This document shows positions 51,001 to 61,378 of a DNA stretch of 64,000 bases, in pieces. This stretch comes from Voacanga thouarsii (taxonomy: Eukaryota > Streptophyta > Magnoliopsida > Gentianales > Apocynaceae), in NCBI GenBank assembly GCA_026120185.1, contig JANUWF010001937.1:1178001-1242000 (forward strand), written 5' to 3'. Made by a program: the position numbers and the translations under genes. The notes beneath the pieces are model-generated. The model ran no database searches. It was given only the letters and a program-made list of their open reading frames with translations, and was not told the DNA's origin. Numbering within the stretch: the first letter of the stretch is position 1; every line of letters begins with the position of its first letter.

Positions 51001-54000
51001 AGAAAGATAACTAAAAATGTTGATCTAGGCAGAAAAATCATTACAAATAATAACAGCAAAGAGCATGCTGCATCCGACAGCAAGCATTTTGCAGTTACTG
51101 TGACACCCCTCCACCACAAAAAATAAAAAAAAGGAACACCCTGCAAAATAAAAAAAGAAAATTTCGGTTTGCTGCTAATCCTATAAGAGGAGGAATGAAG
51201 GATAAAACTAACCAAGAGCCATCTGCTGCCTGGATCTTTTCAATGAAAGCAGCAGCCTTTTCTATACAATGTTCCAGCTCTTCTTTTCGATGCCCAGGGT
51301 ACAGTTTCTTAAAGGCTGTCAATGCTTGAATTGCAGCTGAGGTACACTCAACATATCTGCATGGCATTCTAGTTTGTAGGTAACTAGAGATCAAGTTGAA
51401 TCACCAATTCAAGAGACAATAAAATTAACTTTACAATTAAAAGCAGGTGAGTAGCCCTTCTATTTGAAAATTGGGATGCTTTCTAGTCTTTTTATGGGAG
51501 CCATTTTGCAAAGTCACAATATGGTACTAAAAGAAATCATGAAAACTCCTTGAGTCTTAGATTGAATCCTTTCCCTTCAGGTCCGTCACCAAACATGAAG
51601 ATTCTTAAGCATTACTTCCTTCTAAAGAGTTACATGCTATAGTATGTTAGTCTCACATATGTCCCACTTTCTCCTTAAAGTGTAAAATAAGCAATTCCAA
51701 CATTTTTTCCACAACCAATAAGTAGTCTCGCGTGCTTGCTCTTTCATCTAAAACTGTTGCCCCATTAACATTGACCACTGGCTTAGAACTCAGCCTAGTC
51801 AAATTAAGACATTAAATTTGACATGAAGGGAATAATAAAAGAAAGGTGAGATATCTTACGGGTAATCAATCACAATGTCACCAAAAGTTTCAGCAGGGTT
51901 GATCATCTGTGCAAAGTAAGTGCAGTAAAGAATCAATACTAGGGTAAGATAATTTCACAAAACTAAGTCTGTGGAGCAGACAAAATTAGCAGCCATTAGG
52001 AGGAAAAAATGGTTAAATTACACAATGTAAAAAGAACATTACTTCAGAAGAATATTAACTGCTCTGACCAATAGACTAATATGAGACAAGAACACACCAT
52101 TTTGCAAAAGCATAGTCATGCTGATCTTAGATGTCAATTGTAGCTAAAGTTTTCTTGATTTTGTTCCAGTTTTAATATTGATGCAGCGAAGGAATGATTT
52201 CTTTCTCAAAGCCGCAGCAAGACTGAACCACTAGGATGACTGTTGATATCACCCCATGTCCTGTTCTCAAATTAACAACTCTCTCTTTCCCAGTTCATGT
52301 CATACAATTTGTCTAGTCAAAAATTTCTAAAACCTGTCTTATGTATTGAATAATCTAATGTTATCATATCACGAAGTTTTGCAACATAGTATTGTAAGAA
52401 GGTCTTGGTACTTTAAGTTTGTCTCGCATTTTCTAGCAATTCACAGAAATGTGAATCTTGATAAGAAGTCCAGTTGACAGGAAAAAGAAAACTAAATGTT
52501 TAATACCGAGTGAGCAAAAGTAACTGATTATGTATAAAAGACATAGTCAACCATACAGAATAAGCCATTGAGAGATGAAGCAAAAAATATTTAGACATGC
52601 AGTGTACACAAAGCGGACAATCAGAGAGGTATACTTGAACAAAAGAAATTTTATGGACCCTGACTGATTAAGGTTCTGCAGGAATAGCAGCCTATGAGTA
52701 TATTAAATTAACCAATTGGACTATCACATTCAGTACAAGATAAATAATCTTAAGATAACAAAGCCAGATTTGTCGAGAGAAAAAGGATCTAAATGTCCTC
52801 CATAGATTCCACTGCAATCAACTCTCCAAGGAGCCATGACAACCAGCTTACTTTTCCTTGAATGAGTAAACTAGCAATCTATTGTGCATTAATACAACAA
52901 TGTATGCCATGGAGAGTTTCATGTAAGTTACTGGAGTTTCAAGACTTTTCCCCTCATTAAGCCCACAAACTCCAAGACTAATATTTCTGTGGACCACTAT
53001 GGCCTGACTATCAGGAGCTTATTTATATGTCTGAACATATGTTATGAAGTTTTAATATTCCTAAGCAGTTAGCCAACATACAGAGTTTGAATGGTAACTT
53101 TAAGGGAAATATCTATCAATTGCAATCATTATTAAGACAGAAACGTTCATGTGTTTCACGGACACAATTTTGGCAAGAAGTTTATCCTAGAAACAAAACA
53201 GTGAATGAATTAAATGTTTGGGGGACAACTGAGTCATAAACATGCAAAAATTTAGGTATGAAGCAGACATAAAGCATAAAAGAAGAAAACAAGCATTAAG
53301 AAACACCACATTCTACAAACAGTTTCTTGGGTAAAGCTTATAGTAGTATCACAGGGTCATAAAAATAGATAACTATCAAACAACTTACAAAATCTTATGG
53401 TGCTGAGAACCAGGAAAAAGATGAAATTATATGATTGCCTATACCTCAGGTTCCTTTCTTGAAATAACTATCAAATAAAGTAGACTAATATGGAAACAAC
53501 GGATAACTTTGTGATAGCAACAATTCCAAAAACATGCAATCATAGTCTTTGTTTTACTGGCTGCATATTTTGAAATTGCGACTAATAAGGCCCAAGAAAA
53601 CTACCTCCAGCCAACTATAGGATCTTGTGAGCTCATACGTTGCAAAGCCACCTCCATTATTCTACAAAGATACGATTGTCAGAGTACATAATACAAACAA
53701 CAGCAGAACCAACAGTAAAAATGCTTCCAAGATCTATACAAAGTTCAAAATTGAAAAATAAAAAATAAAAAATAAAAAGGGGACACTCCAGAGAGGTTAA
53801 TTAAACTAAAATTCTACACAGGCAAAGGCATACAGTTATAAATAGAGTAGCATAGCTTAGACAGCCAAATTTGTAGCTTAGGCAACCAAATTTATGAAGC
53901 GAATTAAGGTCCATAAACATTAGGTGCAACTGATTACCTGTAAGGATAATATAACATTTACAGCATCATATAACTGCTTCGCTCCCAGTGGTTCACCAAT

Positions 54001-57000
54001 AAGCTCTGCTGGTAATTTTGACAACTGGAGAACTGCCTGATAAACAGAAGAACATAAGTCACTAGAGAAAACCATATAGGTGGTTTGTTCGTAAATTATT
54101 ACCACAAGAGAAGAGAAAAACAAAAATGTTCATCGTTAAGTTAGTCTCACTTTTAACCCCTCCGCGGTGCAATCTGAAATAGGCCAGCCATGATCTGCAG
54201 TTGAGAAAGGCCAAGCACCTTTTGAAATATGACGATACCAGAAATCAAGATCGCCTGGACAATCATCTAGCACCTTCCAAACACGTGAACATACAAAAAG
54301 AGGGACAAAGCAGTTAGAAGATAATAAAATAACAGACGCGACATAAGAGATGGATTTCACTTGGAGGGACCACATTTTTACCTGAGCGTTTTTAATGTAT
54401 GTATGTGCTTTTCTTAGAGTAGGAGCATATTCCCCGATTAGGTTTGTCGAAATAATTGCCTGAACGGCAAAGGCAGTGTCCCACAATTGACTCCCGTTAT
54501 ACCCCTGCGACATGGTTGACAATCAGCTATAATAGATGCCAAAATATAAATTAATAAATGTGTGTCTGACTCAGAGAGAGAGAGAGAGAGTGTGTGTGTG
54601 TGTGTGTGTTTTTTTGGGGGGGGGGGGGGGGGGGGTGGGTGGAGGTGGTGTATCCCTGTATTTACATATGTGTGCATTTTTATGTATGTGTGTATATCAA
54701 GGTAAAACTTAGACTTGATTGGAAAGAGATGGGGAAATGTCTATGAGAACTAAAACCAAATCTGGATGGCATCATGGTTGAGGAAGTAATTCTACAGGCT
54801 ACAAACAAAATTTATATGGAGAGAACTAAAGAATAAAACAATTCAGACCTGCATTTTCATGCCATCTTCAGCAAGCCATAAATAATCGTAGATTCTTGGG
54901 AGATGCAACTTGAAAGCTTCTGAGTTTGGATCTTCCACCCAACAGCAAAGCATGTTTAAGACCTACATGCCAAAGTGAATTCTGTAAAGAGCAAAGGGGA
55001 AAAAAGTATGTTTGAAATCTCAATCTCCGGTACATTTACATGGGAATAATCTAGATTACCATGGGGAAAAATCATGAATTTTTTTAACTCATCTACTTGA
55101 CACAATAATTTTTAATCTATCATAGCCTTTAACTCAAAAAGAACAGTTAACTGATAATAGGGAAAAAAAATTATCCACAACCGCAGTCCAGTTAACCAAG
55201 AGTTTAGCACGATGATACTGCACATAAGCAGGAGCAGAATACAGACTAGCACATTTTACACACAGACCAGAAACCATACTAGGTATAATAGACATGAAAT
55301 TGTTCTATCAAAAGTTAAAAGTAGACAACTTCAATTTTTTTTCTCTCCTTTTTCCTTACATAGAATAAGCTGTAACAAACATTGATTGCATACCTTGTTC
55401 ACAGGGCCTATACAAATATATCGAGTATTTTCATCTTCATAATGTATGTGTTCCATCACAGTGCGAAGAGCTTTTTCTCTAAGTCTTTTCCCAGGCCAAT
55501 GCATCATAACAGGTTCCACAAGCTTATCAAGTGAGGCCCAAAGTATATCCTGTAGAAGAGGGTGCGGGTAGTAGAGATCTTCCTGCAAAGCCACACAGAT
55601 AAAGATGGATTAAGACTGGTATAGCCATCTTTTCAAGGAAAGGAGACTAGGAACCCAAAATGTACTAAAATGTAGGTTTCTGAGCTTAATTTGACTCAAA
55701 GGAAATCCACAGACCACAAAAATATAAACATCAAGAAGATGAAAAACAACTCCTCACACCAATCAACATCGAAGTTAAAATTGCCAAGAAGAAATTATTG
55801 TGGGACCACTATATTGGCTCTTTAACCAAACAGATGATGCTGACAGATGCTATCATACATTTCTCCCATCTTTTGATGCAAATGCATGTTTAGCCTATGG
55901 AGTTCAGAGATCACTTGTATGTGGGCGTGAGAGCAGCTAATAGGAAGATAACCGATGTCCCACTATCTGAAAAAGTACGCTCTAAGACAATGTGCTTGGG
56001 TAACAAGTCATCAGAATTTTGCAGTCACTCTGAAGAGGGAGAAAATTTTAGACAAAAAGTAGAATTAGAAGAAAAATGGTAACCTACATGAAGTTGATAC
56101 TAGAAGTGCCTCAAATTTGGATGGAGATCAAAGTGAATTTTCTACTCTCAAATACTGACATAAATGAGTTTGACCATTCATATTAGATCTACTTGAACCA
56201 AGTCCCTAGCTGTAAAATATCATTCTTCGGGCTGGTAACAGATATTTGGATCACCATACCGAGTTTGTAAAGAAATGCAGTGCCTAAAACAATTTCACTT
56301 TATTCTAGAGCATCAGTACTCATTTATTTGGCATAGCGTGCAGCAAGAACTCAAATTAGTGAATCCATAATAATAATAATTGGCTTTAAAATGTGAACAA
56401 CTGTAAATCATAACACTACAAAAGAAAAAAGGCATCCATTCTATTTTATTTTGCCTTCTCTCAACTATAACAAACGATAACTATACCATGTCAATTAACT
56501 GGCGCAACTGAACATTATCAGAATATTTGTCTCCCAAACCCTGAGAACATGAATGTCCAGAAAACAATTCACTATGCTTCAGAACATTTCACAATAGAAA
56601 AGAACTTTCCAATAAGATTTAGAAGAAATTGCTGATCGAGGGTATAAACAAAATTCAAATAAGTTTCTCACAAGAATACTCGAAAACAGTAGATCAAAGC
56701 TCTAAAATAGCATGACCAATGGGGACTATAGTCCTAATGGAACCTTGAAGAATCTGTCACTTTCATATCTACAGATTTTCCCAAGAATGTCCTAGCTAAG
56801 CAAATCAAACAAGCACTTTTGAGGCTTTAGCTGACCTTTGCACACTGGTTCCTTGCTTGATTCCAATCCACTTCATGATAAGGAACTGTATAAAGCTCTT
56901 TTCTCAAAGATATAATTGTTGGAGTAATTGGGCCTATAAACCTCTTCCCATACAAATAGGACATAGGTAAATAAACCATTCGACAGTGGCACCACATTCT

Positions 57001-60000
57001 TCCTGCAACATTATTCATGTTTTGATATCAGAAGAGAAACTTTAACTGAAAATTGTTTTGTCAGTGTCATGCTGAAAACAGACACTTTGAAGATGCAATA
57101 ACCACAGGATAAAAGCAAATAAAAAGCCAAACTAAAAACAAAGTACTACTTAGGACTAGGAGGAAGGATTTTTTTTTCATATCAGTGGCAGTTGTACACA
57201 TTGAATCTACAGGCATCAGATTAGATATTTAACGTCAGTGTTTTGTCTTCTACCTTGAAGCAAGCTTTTGTTCAATAAAAAAGAAACATATTCCTACTCT
57301 TGCCCAATTCAAACATCAGCAAGCACACTCTAGAAGCTACAAAGACTATAATTATGTATATTACTTAAACATTTGATATCTCTTATTAAATTTTAGTTTA
57401 TATATTATTATACATGAGATATCAAATTATAAGGATTGGTAAACCTATCACCAAACAAAGCAAAGGACTGAAGAAGATGAATACAGAAAAATTGAGAACA
57501 TTTACCAACTTTTCACACTTTTAACATCCAATCATCAACAACTTAAACAAATAGTTGAACATCGTACAGAGAACAAGAAAACCAAAATAGAGGGATACAC
57601 ATGGAAAATCAAAAATCAGGTACCTGGATGGAAAGGAAGAAGATAAGGCAAAAGCCATATCTCAGGGGGCAGAGGATTATTTCCAGACCATTCATATGCT
57701 CCAAGAACCTAATTAGCACCAAAACAAAAATGAAAAGAAAAAAAAAAATAAATCCAAGAGAATTTTGCTGAAAATGGCAATTCTCAAACCCAACAAATAG
57801 AGAGAGCACAGAACTGAAAGCCACATTTTCCCCCACGACGTTATTGCAGTGGCACTGCCATGGTCCAAAATCCATTTACGCCCTTTCTCCATTGCACCAT
57901 CTCCATCATTAGCTCCTTCACCAAGCAATCTTAGAGTAACATAGTTCAGGACAGAACCAAACATAGTACTTGGTCCCTCAATGTGCAAACCCCATCCACC
58001 ATCTCTATTCTGCATCAACAATAGAATAATGGTTCACTTACCCTCCTACCAGAGAATCACAAAACGAGAAACTCCTAAGGGGGTGAGAATTGTAAACGAA
58101 ATGAAAAGCATATCTACATCTGCAAAGACACTGACAAGAATGACATTTACATTTGCATGCTGAAGGTACAATGTTCCTACCTGGTGATTGTAAAGATAAC
58201 GGCACATCTCAACCTTGTGTTCTTTGGATAGTATAGCATTTAATGCTCCAGCAACAGATAGTGTTATGACCTGTACCAGCAATTACAAAATTTCAGAACA
58301 TATGGCATCCTGAAAATGTGTAATTTGACACATTTATTGAGAATAAAAGTCCAATAGGACTTCCACACATCTGAGCAATGGCCATCCTCCTAAAGGCTTT
58401 AAAAAAAAAATGAGTAGTTTGAGTGGCAAAATTGACTTACCAATCCAGGCAATAGAAACATTGGTCCTCCATAATCTCCTGGCCAATGTCCATCATGAGC
58501 CTGCAGGGTTGAATGAAAACCGATGGCTCTTCTCAGTGTTTGGGTGACATTTTCCTCTGTGAGTTCTTCTATTTCTTTCACTTTCACTTGACGAAACAAT
58601 GCACTGCTCGGATTCTCCTTTGAAAACTATAATTGACATGGAAATATAGATACATTATGAACTTGAAGTTGGATATTTCAATCTATCTTATCTGACCCTC
58701 AAATCATCCTTACGAGTTCCTGAACAATATTTTGAGTAATCTATTTGATTTCCTTTTGAGCTTAAAACCCAATTATTATTTCCTGACAAAAATCATTTGA
58801 CATTGTACCAAAACCTTGCCCCCGGCATCAGTGATGATTATGCCACTCCCTGCCCCAACCCCCAAAACCTTGCAGGCCTTTACCCAGAGGACACAGTACA
58901 GAGAAAATTATCACAAAAGCCCAATTTTGTTTTTTATTTTCCAGAACCATGAACAGATCTTCCAGAGAACTTTGTGCTACTTATACGGAATGTATAACTT
59001 ACAGGGTATTCCCATGTAAATTCTTTTGGAGATGTAAATATATGGAATTACATGCCAAAAAACAAGCACACCAACACCCAGATATAAGAGAGTACTTTTT
59101 AATATTCATTTTTGCCTCAAAAATCACCAACGAAAAAAAGTAGACCTACGTCTTCTAGACCAATGCATTGAAAACCTGTATAATATGTGAAACAAGTTAC
59201 AATTTCCACATATGTCCAAATTTTTGTTGCATGGGATCTACAAAGACTGAGTCTATCCAAGAATTTTCTAATAACCAATTATGCAGACCTCCCATCCATA
59301 CGTCAACCACTTGATGACAATTACTAATTTCATCTACGTAATAATTGAATCTACCATTGTGCTTTCATCAGTTCTCTTTCTCTTCCATTTTTTATTTTGT
59401 ATTTTATCTTTCTCCCTATATGTTACAATTCACACGAACCAACTAACTGACGAAGGTACTTCTCCTTTGCTTAAGCTTTAGAAAACTATTGAAAAGAAAA
59501 GTAATTACCAAAAAGTAGCTTAAAATTTTCAAGTGAGATTATGCTTCAAAAGCTTTGATAAGCAGAAACTACTTATTTTTTACATCTTTGCAGCTAATTT
59601 TCAAAAGGAAAGCTAAAAACAAAACCAACTAGAAAACCAAAGCATAATTTTCACTTAATCAAAGCTAGAATCAAGCTTATTTTAAGCAAACAGGAAACAT
59701 AGCAGCAGTGTTAATGTCACATGTCCTTGAGAAATTGTCTTCCCAACAGTAGTTGGAACCAAAAAGACAAAATGAAATCTCACAAGCATGACAGACATGG
59801 TGAATGTAAATGTAATTGTAAGATTTTTGTTCTTGTTTCACGTTAGAAGGGGTCGACTTAAGTTCCTTCCATTTCTGATGATAGAAACGGGGCGGCATGG
59901 TATTTTTTAGGGAAGAGGAAGAAGAACAAAGAAATGCTTTAGAAGATAATTTGCAGCAAGTAAACAATGCTTTCAACAGTTGTAGCAGTCAACTCCTTAG

Positions 60001-60324
60001 TAATTAATGACACTTCTTCATGCATATACAGCCAAACGAATTTCTTCCACTTTTTCCCAATAATTAATTACGGGACCAAAGACCAACTAAGAACAATCGA
60101 AACAAAACAATCAGAGAGCAAACCTGAAGGCGCATAAGAAGATCGGCGCTGTGCCTTTTCTCGAATCGATTAATGCGGAAATTCTCCCTAGCCTTTTCGA
60201 TCTCCGCTAGTTCTTCAGGTGACAGTTTCAGATTCGGGTCGAACTCCCAGAATTGCCTACCTACGTGACCGTTCACCGTGCGCAGCCACGGATTCCCACC
60301 CTCGGCGATCTTCAGCTTCCACAT
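42006..60324 (-). CDS. CAS1: Cycloartenol synthase (oxidosqualene cyclase), 18 coding exons
   Basis: Cyclises 2,3-oxidosqualene to cycloartenol, the first step of plant sterol synthesis, at the ER membrane. Exons (high to low): 60324-60124, 58626-58441, 58270-58181, 58009-57815, 57708-57624, 57002-56836, 55582-55394, 54962-54849, 54504-54382, 54273-54151, 54036-53938, 53661-53605, 51906-51860, 51356-51213, 50955-50778, 43461-43381, 42432-42349, 42119-42006. All have GT/AG borders; joined they encode 758 residues without a stop, against 759 in Arabidopsis CAS1. The start is [10 protein letters not shown], the family's conserved beginning. Landmarks are MWCHCR (255-260), [10 protein letters not shown] (410-419), [11 protein letters not shown] (478-488, acid-donor Asp484) and QW-type repeats. 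His258, Tyr411, His478 and Ile482 match cycloartenol-forming enzymes. Intron 15 (43462-50777) contains a Ty1/copia element. Splice borders are predicted, not proven. Confidence 0.95.
43326..43345. repeat. C-rich tract in cycloartenol synthase intron 16
   Basis: Fourteen C, one T, then five C on the plus strand, which is a G-rich run in the transcript 35-54 bases after the exon 16 donor. Confidence 0.85.
44160..44899 (-). repeat. 3' LTR of the copia element, carrying a MITE
   Basis: It aligns to the 5' LTR over its whole length once the insert 44303-44791 is removed, leaving about 251 bases against 248. Outer termini are TGTTA at 44160 and TAACA at 44895-44899 on the plus strand. Confidence 0.9.
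44303..44789. mobile_element. Stowaway-type (Tc1/mariner) MITE inside the 3' LTR
   Basis: The left end is CTTCCTCCGTCCACAAATAA; the right end, reversed, is CTCCATCTGTCCACAAATAA, an inverted repeat of the CTCCCTCCGTCC type typical of Stowaway elements. TA flanks both sides (44301-44302, 44790-44791), matching the TA target duplication. The other LTR has a single uninterrupted ACTATTATTTAGCC at the same point, which proves the insertion. No coding capacity. Confidence 0.88.
44900..44908 (-). other. Polypurine tract of the copia element
   Basis: GAGGGGGAG on the minus strand, directly before the 3' LTR start TGTTACAGG and overlapping the RNase H stop codon. This is the expected primer site for plus-strand synthesis. 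Confidence 0.85.
44907..49032 (-). pseudogene. Copia gag-pol polyprotein, decayed
   Basis: From the ATG at 49032 ([13 protein letters not shown]): gag with '[15 protein letters not shown]' and a zinc knuckle near 48260-48223. Protease has DSGATDHM (about 48010), and a pre-integrase block has '[10 protein letters not shown]' (about 47640). Integrase at 47436-46801 has '[12 protein letters not shown]', '[10 protein letters not shown]' and '[15 protein letters not shown]'. Reverse transcriptase at about 46450-45700 has '[13 protein letters not shown]' and '[11 protein letters not shown]'. RNase H follows ('[12 protein letters not shown]', '[13 protein letters not shown]'), ending FAPA with stop 44909-44907. 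Several in-frame stops (for example 48223-48221, about 45955, 45783 and 45440) mean no full polyprotein can be made. The domain order integrase before reverse transcriptase marks Ty1/copia rather than Ty3/gypsy. Confidence 0.9.
49350..49365 (-). other. Primer binding site (tRNA-iMet type)
   Basis: TGGTATCAGAGACTGG on the minus strand starts at the base next to the 5' LTR end. TGGTATCAGAG is the standard plant copia site complementary to the 3' end of initiator methionine tRNA. Confidence 0.9.
49366..49613 (-). repeat. 5' LTR of the copia element
   Basis: 248 bases, TGTTA...TAACA termini, uninterrupted, flanked outside by ATAAT at 49614-49618. It contains three near-repeats of 'AAATCAGCCTATAT', also present in the 3' LTR. 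Confidence 0.9.
50739..50758. repeat. G-rich tract in cycloartenol synthase intron 15
   Basis: Ten G, one A, nine G on the plus strand, a C-rich run in the transcript 20-39 bases after the exon 15 donor. Confidence 0.85.
54572..54635. repeat. Compound microsatellite in cycloartenol synthase intron 8
   Basis: (GA)n, then (TG)n, a short T run and twenty G in succession. It lies wholly within intron 8, between exon 8 (54849) and exon 9 (54504), so length changes would not alter the protein. Confidence 0.9.
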
Positions 60325-60685
60325 TTTCTTTTATCTTTCTTATATATCCAATTAACTTGAAACTACACCAAAATTCCACAAAATCAAATAACAATAATAA
60401 TTAGCAAACCGAACACTCAGAATCTTCGATCACATAATTAAGCAACAGAAATGCTAAACTGGAAATGCTCAATTTCTATTCTAAAACATATCCATAAAAA
60501 AACCAAAATTAAAGATAAATCATGAAATTGCAAATGCAGAATCTGACTGATACATCAGTGTACAGTACAAAGTTATCGATTTGCATATATACATATAGAT
60601 ATGCTTACAAGTAAACATATGTATAATGCAAGTGTTTTGTTCTTTGCTCTATGGATTCGGGGATCAGTGGGATGTAGAACTCACC
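60325..60685 (-). other. Predicted 5' UTR intron and leader of cycloartenol synthase
   Basis: On the minus strand a good donor (CTTG|GTGAGT at 60685/60684) follows a GC-richer leader, and an acceptor-like TGTAG lies about 45 bases before the ATG at 60324. No upstream ATG-initiated long reading competes. A 5' UTR intron is inferred from splice signals only. Confidence 0.4.
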
Positions 60686-60753
60686 AAGTTGCTGAGCCAG
60701 ATGGACAGAGACACAGATGCTGGACAACGTGAATGTAAAATTTGAGTTACGTG

Positions 60754-60761
60754 TTATATAA
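60754..60761 (-). promoter_or_regulatory. Putative TATA box of cycloartenol synthase
   Basis: TATATAAC on the minus strand, with GC-rich sequence just upstream (GGCGGCG) and about 70 bases before the predicted leader donor. Spacing would place transcription start near 60725. Confidence 0.45.
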
Positions 60762-60779
60762 CGCCGCCGGACACGGGGC

Positions 60780-61378
60780 TGAATTTGGGTTCTGGATTCT
60801 GTACTTTACTGGAAATGCGGAAATTCACTGAAATGGTGGCGTTTTTACACCAAATTCCGACAGATGAGCAATTTGAATCGGGATTTCGTTTATAGTGAGG
60901 TCACAGAATGCGACCAATTAAGTAGACCAATTAAGTAGAGGTTGCATTCACTAATGCCTTATCTTTTTCTTTTTTTTTTTTTTGAATAGGCGAGTTTGAG
61001 GTCGCATTCAAGGATGCAACCTTTCTGGAAAAGGAAGGCGACCTCAACCTGCAGTTTTCCCTCCCAACCTGTAATTTTTTCAAATCCCAACCTACTATCA
61101 TTTTTGTGATAAGTAATTGTTTAATCGAATCAAACAACCTGCAATGCAACCTCAACCTACTACAATCTCCACCTGCAACCAACCTGCTACAATTACTTAA
61201 TGTAGTTTGAGTAAGGATTGATAGTAGACCACGCACTTATCACATGAATGAAATTTAATATAATAATATATATGGATTGAAGCATTCAAAATAGTAATAA
61301 CAATATCGCAAGTACATAGAAAAACTGTATTGAAAATACAATTGAATATAAAACGAACTAATAATCTAATGTCAATGG
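60780..61378. other. Promoter side of cycloartenol synthase and 3' flank of the MULE
   Basis: No gene. It contains repeated 'GGTCGCATTCA' and 'GGTTGCATTCA' words (about 60948, 60998) and a cluster of 'CAACCTGC' / 'CAACCTAC' words at 61045-61195, which look like a low-order repeat. Mutator-type terminal inverted repeats were looked for and not seen. Confidence 0.4.

Noticed and set aside
55897..56082. 61-codon plus-strand frame in cycloartenol synthase intron 6
   Set aside because: Intronic, no family match, and length within chance expectation.
43380..60324. Beta-amyrin or other triterpene synthase identity for the cyclase
   Set aside because: MWCHCR, HGWPIS and the conserved [10 protein letters not shown] start fit cycloartenol synthase; beta-amyrin synthases carry MWCYCR.
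60219..60404. Plus-strand open frame over cycloartenol synthase exon 1
   Set aside because: It is the antisense shadow of a well-supported coding exon.
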